Shown piece by piece: positions 11,965-22,357 of a stretch of 64,000 bases of DNA (position 1 is its first letter; the number at the start of each line of letters is the position of its first letter). The notes beneath the pieces were generated by a model. The model searched no databases. It saw nothing but the letters and a program-made list of their open reading frames with translations, and was not told the DNA's origin. This stretch comes from Papiliotrema nemorosa (taxonomy: Eukaryota > Basidiomycota > Tremellomycetes > Tremellales > Rhynchogastremaceae), in the NCBI GenBank assembly GCA_032158125.1, contig JASKOT010000009.1, positions 186,001 through 250,000 on the forward strand. Direction: 5' to 3'. A program made the position numbers and the translations under genes.

Positions 11965-13490
11965 TTATAAAATGCCCGAATCTCTCAGCGCGTTTTGCAA
12001 AATCGTCTCCTTGACAGCGGCAAACACCAGTCGAATCTGACATTAGCGTGGGGTCTGAGTGAGCGCCAGTTTTACTCACATTACTCGTATCGGTAGCCTG
12101 GGTGAGGTGGGGGTAGACACTTAACCTCGCTCGGTTGGTCTGCGTAAATCTCCACAAGATGTACTTCGCCGCCTTGTTGATGTCCGCTCCACCCGTGTAC
12201 TCTGGGAAGTAGTGCACCAGTGGCACCTTTGGCAACTTTTGCTTGAACACGTCAATCTTGTTGAGGAAGAGAATGACCGATGTCCGCAGGAACCACCTCG
12301 AGTTGATGACTGATTCAAAGAGGACGAGCGATTCTTGCATTCGGTTCTGGGATTAGTTTGGTCAAAGTGCTGTCTCACCTGTCCATTCTCCTCCAACAAG
12401 ACCTGATCATATTCGCTGAGCGCCACGCAGAAGATGATGCTCGTCACCGCCTCAAAGCCTGACATGAGCTCAAAAATCGCCCACTTTTATGGTGACTCAC
12501 AATGGATCCACTTTTTCCTCTCTGACCGTTGACCTCCGACATCAAACATGTGTATGCTCAATTGGCCCATGTTGAACCTCGTCTCGCTGATACCGGTCGT
12601 CTTGGTTCGTGCTCGCAAGACATCCGCCTCGTCGGGGACATAGTCGGGTGCACCGATTTTACGTATGTTGGCAAAAAAGTAGGTAGCAGAGTCCATCAAG
12701 TAGAATTCCGACGATCGATCCATGACGGAGGGGATAACTGGGTCGTGCCAGAGGGATTCAATATTGCTGAGGATTTCCGTGGATAATGTTGCATTGGAAT
12801 CCGAGTCCATCCTGTACTCCAAAATCCGGTCTGCATATGTCTGTTGTCAGTGACACCCTGCCACAAAGACCAACCCTGTTGCTGGGTTCCGATGGATCCA
12901 CTCCGAGTTTTCTCATTGCCATGATGAGTGCTTGTGCCGAGTCGATCAAGTTTTTGTGACTACCATGAGCGGCAAGAAAGTAGACAGCGAGGTGGACCTA
13001 CACGACCATGCGGAAAGTCAACAGCTCATCTTTGGAGTAACCACTTTGGTGGATAATCTTCATTTGCTTGACAATGGTCGATTTACCTGATTCTCCCGAA
13101 CCTAGAGTCAGCGTTTGGTCCGATACCGCACCCACCTAGGAGGAGAATCTTGCATTCCTTTTTAAACTTTCTCGAGTCATCTTCCAGCTGTCTATCGATC
13201 GCATTACTCCTATCTTTGCTTCCTCGATGCTCGGGCGCTTCTGCTAATGCAGCACTCAGACCCTGTGATCCTGCCGCACCGATGGTGCCTCCGTTGGCTG
13301 ATGTCGGTGTGGTTGTCCCTCCATTGGCAGTAGGTGCTGTTGGTGTCGATGTCTGAGGGGGGTGAGATGTAGGGGAAGCGGTTGTGGGTGTAGTAATGGG
13401 TTGACGTTGGGGCTGTTTGACCTCTGTCCCAGAAGATGCGGCGGGTCGTCTGGGCTCCTCGGTACTGGGTGTTGACATGCATCCGCCCAT
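11965..13490 (-). CDS. Heterotrimeric G-protein alpha subunit, Gpa1-like
   Basis: The N-terminus MGGCMSTP has Gly2 for myristoylation and Cys4 for palmitoylation. A Ser/Thr/Pro/Gly-rich insert of about 75 residues follows, then [14 protein letters not shown]: the P-loop is split by an intron at about 13136-13103 and restored on splicing. Switch II is [17 protein letters not shown], the guanine-specifying motif is FLNKIDVF, and the C-terminus across the last intron is [23 protein letters not shown]. All G1-G5 elements are present, so the protein should be an active GTPase. The N-terminus and insert resemble Cryptococcus Gpa1, which couples nutrient sensing to adenylyl cyclase; the paralogue assignment is by memory. 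A class II cAMP phosphodiesterase also lies in this window (46.5-48.1 kb). Confidence 0.9.
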
Positions 13491-15549
13491 GGTGAGTGAT
13501 GTTTGCGGGGGTCAAGGGTGTCGAAATATGACCGATCGACCCGTCCTGCCCACTAGGCGGCCTCGGCGATGGTGGGTGCTGCTAAAGACTGTCGCGTCGG
13601 ACCGGGGTCGGTGAGCGGTGTTCTTCCAGAAGGGGTTTGTAGCCTATGTGTAATCAACCAAATAGGTGGTAGCGAGCGCGTGGAAATGGCGAGTAGATAC
13701 GAGGAGGGAATCGAATCGCTCGTGAGAATGGTAGATGCGATGGGAGCGAGGTGGATCCGAGGTGAAAAGACGAAACACTTGGTCAGCCACCATGGATGGG
13801 CGAGGAAGGGATGTTTATCGAGCAGGATGACTCACCGCTCCAATGCGAGTACACGAGTCCTGAGGACTGCGGCACGACTGCAGGCGTATGCACTCTGTGA
13901 CTCGGGTAGATCGAAGTGTTACCACGTAGCTCGACGATGCTGAGCTTCGAGATCGAAGAGTGAAGGTACGCGATTGGAGGGGGCAGATGCGCGGCCCAAC
14001 CTCGTCCGGAATGTCTCAACCTTTGATGCCGGGGACGTGATCGCTCGCACGGTATGACCCCAGTGGATGTGTGAGGATCAGGCTGGACAGATGTGTGAGG
14101 AAGAAGAGTGCCTGCCTCGGTGAAGACGAGATGGGGAGTGGTGAAAGGGGGGTGAGTGAGTGAGAAGGGGGGGGGGGGGGGAGGAAGGGATTAGGGGAAG
14201 AAGAAGGGGGGGGGGGGCAGAGGTGAACGTGGCGTCGTCGTTTTTGGGCAAAAGGGGGATGATTTTCGGCTCAATGAGGCAATTTCTAAAGGAAGGGGGG
14301 GTGCTCTCTCTCCCTCTCTTTGTTTTGGCCTGGGCCTGTATGGGGAGACAATCGTGATCAGCTTGATCTCGATGCATGCAGTATACATTCGAGGGGATGC
14401 ATAGCTTCAACGAGGGTGCGAAATTGTGGTGTGATGCATTCACGCGAAGATTGGCTCACACCGTCAACTCGTAAGCTTCAACATCAAACATCGAGGGAAG
14501 CGCTCTTTGGGCGGTTTGCATTTTAGCCATGTCGATCCCTCACCAAAGCCACAAATCAGTCCTTACGGCGCCCGAACACAGACGACAGCAGTCTCCAACC
14601 TGCAGTCTATTGAACAGCAAGTGGCGTAAAGGATACAGGTCGAGGGGAGAGGAAGAGAGGGCAGTGTGAGCTTGGTCCAGAAGACGGGGTTGAAATCTAC
14701 AGATGAACAGGCTCAAAGTGAACGCCACAGCATGCCGAATAGGGTAATCTACCGCTACCACCCCTCACTCGACTCCCCCTAAGGACAGGGGAGGGTCCAG
14801 CGTCTCAACGAGCAAGAACACTCTGCAGTCTACTTCACTAGCGTCCTTTTTGGCTGTGGTAGAGTCTGGATCAGAACCATAAAAGCAAAGGCAAATCTGG
14901 CGACGATCAGTCATGAGCATCTTTCATCTTCAACCCAAGTCGTCCTGCTTATCGTGTCGGTCCTATGAATTCTACCTGAGAAAGATACCCATACTCCAGA
15001 CACATGTTCAGCGGGCAATTAAATGCCCCGCCCTACGGTGTTTGAATCTCGGGGTCGATCCGTTCAAGCCTCACAAGCCATCTTGAATCAGTACGCACAT
15101 TTGGGTGGTAAGCGCGTGAGATATGATCTGCGCCTCTGTCGTGAAGATCGACATGGCGACCAACGGGAATGTGTGAATGTTGTCGTACTTCATTATTGGG
15201 ATTCATCAGATAAGCTGGACGGTGATCGCCAGTGGCATGTGGCGTGGGAGAGAGATCGACATGGCTTCGGCAATTGAGTCGACGATTCGCACCAGATCCC
15301 GTCACAGATGGTCGCCGAACCGGCGAGTTGTGCCTCAAAAGTATCGATACATAGGTATCACGATTGCGAGGTGAAGAGGTCGCAAACGTTCAGACTGTTA
15401 TTCGAAGAATTGAAAGCGCTGATCCTACACGACACATCCCTCTCCCGCCGACCAAATCCCATCAGACCGAAACTGCTTCCCGCTCATCAGGCTGACCACT
15501 GACTCTCACTGACTATTCATCCACCTTGTCACTCATCCAGACCCACAAG
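13491..15549. other. Two-kb region upstream of the G-alpha gene, with G-tracts
   Basis: No protein gene supported. The + strand is strongly purine-rich from about 14090 to 14300 and holds two long G runs (14167-14181 and 14206-14217). Read in the sense of the G-alpha gene this is a polypyrimidine tract 0.7 kb upstream of its ATG. A long 5' UTR or extended promoter would fit a signalling gene. From 14500 to 15500 I see only short unsupported ORFs. Confidence 0.4.
14167..14217 (+). repeat. Two homopolymeric G runs (15 and 12 nt)
   Basis: G15 at 14167-14181 and G12 at 14206-14217, separated by a purine spacer. In mRNA sense of the G-alpha gene these are C runs. They are prone to length variation and could form G-quadruplexes on the + strand. 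Confidence 0.8.
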
Positions 15550-16228
15550 ATGACCGGAATCAGACACGCGCTGCCTCCTCCACCCAGGTTCGACCCTCTT
15601 CCTCCGGGAAGGAGACGGGATGCGCGGTCGGATTTGCGCAAGATTATCATCTTTCCTCTCCCTTGCGAGACTTCACCCGAAGACCTTCGCGAGATGTTCC
15701 AAACTGAAATTGGGCCTGTCCAATCTACCTCTGTAGTCATGCATCAGGGTATGACAATTGGCGAGGTGGTGTTCCTCCGCCATGATGCATGCAAGGCAGA
15801 GTCGGAACGTATGTGCTGGGCAACAGGAATGAAGCTGATGACTAGTTGATGGGGGCGACTTTGATGGTGAGTCTTCTGACGCATCTAGCTGATGGAGAGG
15901 CATTCAGTTTCGCGTCCAGCCTGTTCCCTTGGACTTTCGAGTGGACCCCGAGCTCCTGGGTCAACTGCACTCGACAGTATCTGCTCCTCGGCGAAGGACC
16001 AGACGCCGAGGTGGCAGGGGAGGGGTGAGGCGTCGACGCACAGAGGAACGACACTACCAAGACACGCACGGCTTCGAGTACGAAGCGGAAGGATATGTCT
16101 CAGGGACCACGGAGCATCGAGTGATAGGAGAACCTGTCGATGAATCGGAATCTGCGTGGATGGTTGAGTCTGGGGAAAACATCTCACCCGATGATGCGGC
16201 TGGACAAGGCGGATGGCTCCTCGAGTGA
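15550..16228 (+). CDS. Small RRM-like RNA-binding protein
   Basis: Three exons, 15550-15808, 15846-15866 and 15900-16228, with introns of 37 and 33 nt. The junctions give LDGGDFDGIQFRVQPVPLDF, an RRM beta4-like strand. Exon 1 carries KIIIFPLPCETSPEDLREMFQ, the RNP2-like beta1 strand and helix 1, then GEVVFLRHD in place of RNP1. The C-terminal third has an Arg/Gly-rich patch (RRRTRRRGGRGG) and an acidic end. About 200 residues with one degenerate RRM; I do not recognise a named orthologue. The second intron's 3' site (GAGAG) was picked because it keeps the basic/acidic C-terminal frame open; other AGs shift it. Confidence 0.65.
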
Positions 16229-16407
16229 CGAGCTGAACACGACAGAAATGACGAGGAAGACGATACGCGCGGGTTAGATGAAGAGATTAGAGCTAGCTGA
16301 GCATCATTCCTCTCCCCTTACGGCCGCATCAGGATCCAACGTCGGTGCTGCTTGTCGGAATATACCCATGCATAATGCAGTGATCCTCCATGACCCAGCT
16401 GTATAAT

Positions 16408-17481
16408 CTAATCCTCCTCCTCAGAGTCGTCATCTCCTGCGACATCCATATTTGCCTGTTCAAACTGCTCCATGAGAGCTTTGAGCTCCGCATCTTCAGT
16501 CTCACTGACCACCTTGGGCTAAAATCGTCAGCAACTGCCACATCCCGGACACATGAACTCACCCTCATCTTGACCGTCAAATCACCACCCTCTTTCGAAA
16601 TGACATCTCCAATCACCTCCACCGCCTTCTCCATGACCTCGATCGCCTGTTGCTTGTCCGTACTCGTCGTCGTCATGACATACAGAGGAGGAGCTACCAG
16701 CCTGACATTGATCTTGACCGCCTCGGTAGACGCATCCTCTCCCGCTTGCAACGCCTTTCGGATCGCTTCTATACCGGCATATGCGAAACATTTAACCTCT
16801 ACATCTGCTCGAACTTTGACGGGTTTCGGTGTGAGACGTCGTGCAATGGTGTTTTTCAAATCTTGCAAGGTATCGTCTGATAGTCCTAATTGCGCAAACA
16901 CAGCATCCGGTTCGCTATGATGAGCAACGATCATGAAGGTATAGGGTGACTTACGATATTGAGAGTTTGAAAGCGTCGTAAGAGTGACCGTATTGCTTAT
17001 GCAGCGGCCATGCAATCTTTTCATACAACGATTCGGTTGAGATGCCCTGTTTCTTGGCCACTTGTGTCAAGATGGAATCGACGGCTTTTCCCTTTTCGTA
17101 TTGCTCTTCACACTTGACCACCTCTTCCGCTGACACTCGTCGTTTTGACAAATCGATATAACCTGATCCGTCAGCTTGCGTCCTAGACGACTTGTACGAT
17201 TAGCTCACCCTTGTCCGGATCCACACGCATAACCACGACGACCTCGTTCCTTCCCACTCGAATGAGTTTTTGGACTGATCGAATACGTCGACGTGACAGT
17301 TCCGACAAGAGAATCATTCCCTCCACATTGTCGTATTCGAGCTGCACGTTAGTGTGAACACCGTGTCGCGAGACATGGATCCTACAAGCTTGACATAGGC
17401 TCCCATGTCCTCGATAGACTGGACCTGTACCATGACCAGTTGGTCCACCTCGGGGTATTTGTTTTCGTAGAATCGCGGCAT
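16408..17481 (-). CDS. Translation initiation factor eIF2 subunit alpha
   Basis: Starts [20 protein letters not shown], the standard eIF2-alpha opening, and continues into an S1 domain with [14 protein letters not shown], whose Ser (Ser51 in mammals) is the target of eIF2 kinases such as Gcn2. The helical middle and C-terminal alpha/beta domain follow ([29 protein letters not shown]). The protein ends in an acidic DDDSEEED tail. Introns are short and frequent. It binds GTP and Met-tRNAi in the eIF2 ternary complex. It is transcribed divergently from enoyl-CoA hydratase with 391 bp between the start codons. Confidence 0.95.
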
Positions 17482-17872
17482 GATGTGTCGGGGTTGGAGT
17501 GATGCGTGGGTGGGCTAAGTGTGTCCTTCTAGGTTGGGAACCTTATGAGGCGGTGCTCCTTTGCGCTGCTTTGCGGTCCGCTGACGTCCTTTGTGAACCT
17601 CTACTAGGGCAATGTGACGAAGAGTATCGAGTAGAAGCTGGACAATAGACGCTCGAAGTCGAATGACTCTGAAATCTCAAAATCCCACGCGACACCTCAT
17701 CCCCTCATAAGCGGCATTATACGGCGTTATGATTGGGTGAGCAGCTATGCATTTGCCACCCAACCAAGTGTGGCACCCCGCCCTCCACCGTGGTTCCGGC
17801 CGGTCCCATTATAAGCGGATCATCCGGCTTGAGCACTTCAGCGACGGGGTTGACACTGTACCACCACCTAGA
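17482..17872. other. Divergent promoter region between eIF2-alpha and enoyl-CoA hydratase
   Basis: The 391 bp between two divergent ATGs. It holds GC-rich repeats of TGGCACC/GGTTCC type near 17770-17810 and no clear TATA box. No ORF is supported. Confidence 0.4.
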
Positions 17873-18936
17873 ATGTCTTTCACCAGGACTACCACCTCGC
17901 TCCTCACTAGATCCAGGTACACGTTCCGACTCATGTCGACCACCAGTGAACCTCTTGTTCTCGCCTCGAGGTCGGCCTCGAACAACGTAGCAATCCTACA
18001 GCTCAACCGGCCCAAGGCGCTCAACGCGTTATCTTCCCCTCTGTTCGACACCTTGAACGAGGAGCTGGCCAAAGCGGATGAGGACGAGAGCGTTAGGGCT
18101 ATCGTGCTGACTGGAGGCGAAAAGGTCTTTGCTGCAGGAGCGGATATCAAGGAGATGAAGGACAAGCAATGTGAGTGGGCTAGATTCTTGCGCGAGGCTG
18201 TTGCTGATGGGTAGTTGCCGATGTGTACAAGAACAACTTTTTGGGATCCTGGACCAAGATGCAGGGTATCCGAAAACCCATCGTGGGAGCTGTTGCCGGT
18301 TTCGCCGTGAGTCTCGCAACATCTATACACTCGTTGTCGAGGCCATGCTCCCCTTCAAAGCGGATCATTCTGGACTGACATTCTAGCTCGGAGGAGGATG
18401 CGAGCTTGCCATGCTTTGCGATATTCTCATCTGCACCCCCGATGCGAAATTCGCTCAACCTGAGATCACCCTCGGTATCATCCCAGGTGCAGGTGGAACG
18501 CAACGTCTCACACATCTTATCGGCAAAGCCCGAGCCATGGACATGGTCCTTACTGGAAGACGAATCAGCGGTGTTGAAGCTGGCCAATGGGGACTGGTCA
18601 GTCGAGTGACGAAAGAAGGCGAGAACGTAGTCGAGGAAGCTGTAAAGCTCGCAGATCAAATTGCAGGTTATGGTCGGGTCGCCGTTCAGGCTGGGAAGGA
18701 GGCGGTCAATGGGGGTGAGTGCTGCTTGACGAGGGTGAATGAAGCTCACGGTAGCTCTCGACTTGCCCTTGGAGCAGGGACTTCGATTGGAGAGACGTTT
18801 GTTCCAGCAGCTCTTTGCGACCCAGGATCAGAAAGAGGGTAAGTAGCTCTTACCTGCGAGATGAAGTCAGAAGGGCTGACCATCAGGAATGGGAGCATTC
18901 GCAGAGAAGAGAAAACCTACTTGGACCGACCAGTAG
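17873..18936 (+). CDS. Enoyl-CoA hydratase, mitochondrial (ECHS1-like)
   Basis: Five exons (17873-18170, 18215-18306, 18387-18714, 18755-18839, then about 18889 to 18936) restore one frame. The product begins MSFTRTTTSLLTRSRYTFRL, an Arg/Thr-rich presequence, and a second Met at 17936 would give a version without it. Crotonase hallmarks: VAILQLNRPKALNALS, FAAGADIKEM (oxyanion hole), AGFALGGGCELAMLCDI, and QPEITLGIIPGAGGTQRL, which carries both catalytic Glu regions. It ends GAFAEKRKPTWTDQ. It hydrates trans-2-enoyl-CoA in fatty-acid and branched-chain amino-acid oxidation. Length (about 285 aa) fits the short-chain mitochondrial enzyme. Confidence 0.93.
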
Positions 18937-19062
18937 AGAGTTAAGAGGAGAAGCGTATGCATATTGTACCAGCCCTGTTGTCTTGGGAATGTGCACACGT
19001 ATATATTGTCGCTTTTTCAGGAACTAACAGCGAGTTTCGGAAGCAATTTCTAAGCTCACCTC

Positions 19063-19134
19063 GGGGAAGTAGCTAAGTGGTATAGCGCAACTTTAGCATA
19101 GTTGAGGTCCAGGGTTCAATTCCCTGCTTCTCCA
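19063..19134 (+). tRNA. tRNA-Ala (AGC), intronless
   Basis: 72-nt cloverleaf: acceptor GGGGAAG/CTTCTCC, anticodon stem CAACT/AGTTG, loop TTAGCAT with anticodon AGC, T-arm CAGGG-TTCAATT-CCCTG. The acceptor has G3-U70, the universal alanine identity pair. It is the only tRNA here without an intron. Confidence 0.94.
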
Positions 19135-19333
19135 TGTTTTTGTTTTTTCGTCGTCGCACTGTCGGTGTATTTGCTCGTTTAAACGACAAGCGATTGGATA
19201 TCAGCTCAAGTCCGAGCTTCAGTCTCACTCGCGCTCGCCATTGTATCTTGGACACGCAAAGGAAAGACCGCATACTTTGGTGCCGACTCGAAAGGACTCG
19301 AGTGCCGCGTGAGGAGCCAGACCTGTCATCTTG

Positions 19334-21050
19334 ATGAGACCAACTTTGAGATTGTTCAACTATATCATGTCTTCCTCGAATCGACCACGAACCTATTCTG
19401 AAGCCATCAAGCTGCTCAACACTTGTCAATCCAATGCAGCCACGTGAGTGTGCACATGTATCCCATCTGACGCTCAGAATCGAGGCTATACGAAAATCTG
19501 GAGGGAGGTTGGGCGAAGTGGGTATACCTGAGATGATAGACTACCTAAGGAGGATAGGCTACAAGGTGAGTCGGGTGCACTGTGTGAGAGACTGGACACT
19601 GAGGATAGCCCGACGATCTGAACGCTTTGAAGGTGGTTCATGTGACGGGGACAAAAGGCAAAGGATCCACTTCTGCCTTTACAGAACGAATCTTGAGATC
19701 CCATATCCCCGGTGGAAAGATTGGTACGTCTCAATTTGAGGGATGTCGGGCTTGGCTGATCCGTAGGATTGTACACCTCGCCTCATTTGTGCGCTGTGAG
19801 GGAGAGAATAAGGGTCAACGGGGAACCACTCTCAGAGGAGTTGTTTGCAAAGTATTTCTTTGAAGTTTGGGAACGACTCGAAGCCGATCCAAAGGTGTGT
19901 CCCTCCAGGTCCCACATTTCGTTCTCGCTCTGTATGAGCTCACGGCAGACCCTTACTCCCCTCACTCCAGTCTTTCCCATCTACTTTCGACTACTCACTC
20001 TTCTCGCATTCCACGCGTTTCTCTCTCTCGGTGTGGACGCTACAGTGCTCGAAGTGGGTATAGGCGGATTGTACGATTCCACCAATATAGTGCCTCAACC
20101 CATCACTACCGGTATATCTTCCCTTGGGCTGGACCACCAGGCAGTTCTCGGTAATACCATCCAGGAGATTGCCAAGAATAAAGCAGGAATATATAAAAAG
20201 GGCGTTCCGGCATTATCGGTACCACAAGATCAAGCTGGAGACGTCTTGGAACAAGTAGCAAAGGACAACGGGGCGATATTCTCAGTCGTACCACCTTTAC
20301 CGGCAGGTGTGGAGCTGGGGATAAGAGGGGAGCATCAACGAATCAACGCGTCTTTAGCTGTCGCTCTTGCAAAGTCGTTTTTGCGCTCTACGGGAAGGCC
20401 GGTCAAAGGGGCAGAGGAAGATTTACCAGAGAGCTTTAAAGACCCGTTGAAGAGGACAAGATGGCCTGGAAGGTGTCAGACCATCAAAGCTGGACAAGTG
20501 ACTTGGATGTTGGATGGTGCGCATACGACTGAATCGCTGAGGTCATGTGGAGAATGGGCCTGGGGAGCGACAGAGGAAGGTGGACCCAATGTGTTGATCT
20601 TCAACTGTTCGGGTGGACGAGCGGGAGAGACATTGCTCGGGGCATTGTTGGATGCTGGAGCAAAGACGGGCCGAAAGACGAGAGAACAGTTGGGAATGGA
20701 TTTTCAACGGGTCATCTTTTGCACCAATGTCACGTACACCTCGGGCGGGTTCAAGGGTGGTAAGTGGTCCTTGTGTGGTATAAGCATGACTGATACCAGA
20801 CCTCACGTCCAACGCCATCGACCCCAATGATCTAGCGCAGCTGGCCACTCAAAATGCCCTGCGCGACGCATGGTTGAAGCTCAACACGTCTTTTACAGAA
20901 GACAAGGTGCACGCAGTCCCATCTATCGAGCACGCCGTGGAGATTGTCAAAGAGCTGGGCGAATGCAAGGTGCTTGTAGCTGGGAGTTTGCATCTGGTGG
21001 GCGGTGTCATGGAGGTCGCGGGGCTGCAGGATCACCTCGGTATGGAGTAG
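19334..21050 (+). CDS. Folylpolyglutamate synthase, two in-frame starts
   Basis: Adds gamma-linked glutamates to tetrahydrofolates, retaining them in cytosol and mitochondria. Visible: VVHVTGTKGKGSTSAF (P-loop, after an intron), GLYTSPHLCAVRERIRVNG, VGIGGLYDSTNIV, GISSLGLDHQAVLGNTIQEIA, KAGIYKKGVPAL, and WMLDGAHTTESL (C-terminal domain). The end is LVGGVMEVAGLQDHLGME after several short introns. ATG at 19334 opens MRPTLRLFNYI, a basic amphipathic stretch typical of a mitochondrial presequence, in a poor context (T at -3). ATG at 19367, 11 codons later, is in good context (A at -3). This fits leaky scanning to give mitochondrial and cytosolic forms, as FPGS genes in other eukaryotes do by alternative starts. 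Confidence 0.92.
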
Positions 21051-21386
21051 GTTAGCGGCAAAGTGTGTCTCTCTTCCAGTCATGATGCTAAGCGGTTGGG
21101 ATCATGCATTTACCCTGTGTATACCTTTCAGCCTTGCGCAGGACGTTTCAGTCATCGAGAGCTGCATGTGTTTGACTCGATGGCGGGAAACGGAAAGAGC
21201 GCTATGATGCGAGGCATGACACCAGACTTCGCAAACTCGTAAGCCTCAGCCACCCACGATTCTCAGTCGATAGCCGACTACTCGATGCTGTTCTACCTGG
21301 CAGCGTAGCACTGAATACGTCAGAACTCGCCAGAAAAAGTTAAAAAGGCAAGATACGTTAGCAACTGCAAAAGGTAATGTTAACTA
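21051..21386. other. Intergenic, FPGS to tRNA-Val
   Basis: I see no gene. A short ORF at 21004-21207 overlaps the FPGS end out of frame. AT-rich just before the tRNA. Confidence 0.4.
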
Positions 21387-21467
21387 TGAATTCTGGCGGT
21401 CTCGAACCGCCGACCGCAGCCGAACATGTAATGTTAAGACTGCGCTCTACCGCTGAGCTAAGAATCC
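21387..21467 (-). tRNA. tRNA-Val (AAC), 9-nt intron
   Basis: Same cloverleaf as the gene at 6894-6974, with identical exons. The intron is TTACATGTT instead of TTATATGTT: one change, still able to pair with the anticodon loop. The flanks are not alike, so these are dispersed copies. Confidence 0.93.
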
Positions 21468-21680
21468 AGGTTCATGTTTTTTTGGAATTTGCAAAAAGTA
21501 TATACCTAACAAAAATCTACGAGCGAGCTTGCAAAGATCGAACTTCCTTCCCATTTCAATCCACCCTCAACTGTTCACTTCCACTTCTCTGAATCACCGC
21601 ATCACCTCTATTTGCCTCGGCTCGACCTGATCAGCAGAACCACCCGACCATCTGCAGCATAACATTACTCCTAATTGACC

Positions 21681-22338
21681 ATGGGCAAATACTACTGCGA
21701 TTACTGTGATATGTGAGCCCCCCTCCTAATCAAAGGAATAACGCTGATGCATTAGCTATCTGTAAGCCTGTCCCGATCATCCCGCCTCATGACCTAACCT
21801 ACAGCACCCATGACTCTATGAACGCTCGAAAAGCCCACAACACGGGTCGTAATCATGTCGCCAACGTCCGAGACTACTTTGCAGGTCTCGGTCACGACAA
21901 GGCTCAAAATATCATCGACGCGATCATCCAGTCTCATGAAGGTGGAGGACGAGCGCAAATGATGGCTGCGCCAAGTATGCGATTAGGAGCTGGATTCATG
22001 AACCCTGTCGGACCGAGTGAGGCTACATGCACAATATCAAACTGATGGTAGATTTCCCGCCCTTTCCTACTCAAGCACCTCCGTTCCCTCCTACTGGCGG
22101 CGCACCGCCTTTTGCACCCAACTTTCCACCCGGCATGGCAGCACCTCCTTTCCCTCCTCCTGGCGGAATGCCTCCTTTTGCCCCGAGACCACCACCTCAA
22201 CAAGCAGCAGCACCGTCATACGGCCCTCCACCCAGTTTCGTCTCTCCTCAACCTCAAGGCTTCACACCGATGGCTCAACCTCCAGCAGGTGCCGCCCCGG
22301 GCATACATCCTGATCGAATGAGAATGATGGGAAACTAG
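21681..22338 (+). CDS. U1 small nuclear ribonucleoprotein C (U1-C/Yhc1) with a 6-nt microexon
   Basis: Exons: 21681-21712, microexon 21756-21761 (CTATCT), 21805-22016, 22052-22338. Introns are 43, 43 and 35 nt. The joined N-terminus is [23 protein letters not shown], then HNTGRNH: the invariant U1-C matrin-type C2H2 zinc finger. Only inclusion of the 6-nt exon yields I-Y-L between CD and TH; it contributes Tyr and completes the Ile and Leu codons. The rest is helical ([20 protein letters not shown]), then a Pro/Phe/Gly/Met-rich tail typical of U1-C. The protein stabilises U1 pairing with 5' splice sites. It converges on DEG1, with only 19 bp between the stop codons. Confidence 0.95.
21756..21761 (+). 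other. 6-nt microexon of U1-C
   Basis: CTATCT flanked by ATTAG and GTAAGC. Skipping it keeps the frame (6 nt) but deletes two residues between the second Cys and the first His of the zinc finger, changing its spacing. Confidence 0.9.
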
Positions 22339-22357
22339 GCATTGAGGAGTGTATGCA

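Noticed and set aside
11531..12340. A 269-codon minus-strand ORF
   Set aside because: It begins as a genuine G-alpha exon but reads through an intron after NVSKTG; the spliced protein ends at DSGIL at 11965.
14100..14300. Polypurine block as a coding repeat
   Set aside because: The Gly/Arg-rich translation (RRGGGGEEG) is a product of G runs; no conserved frame or splice sites.
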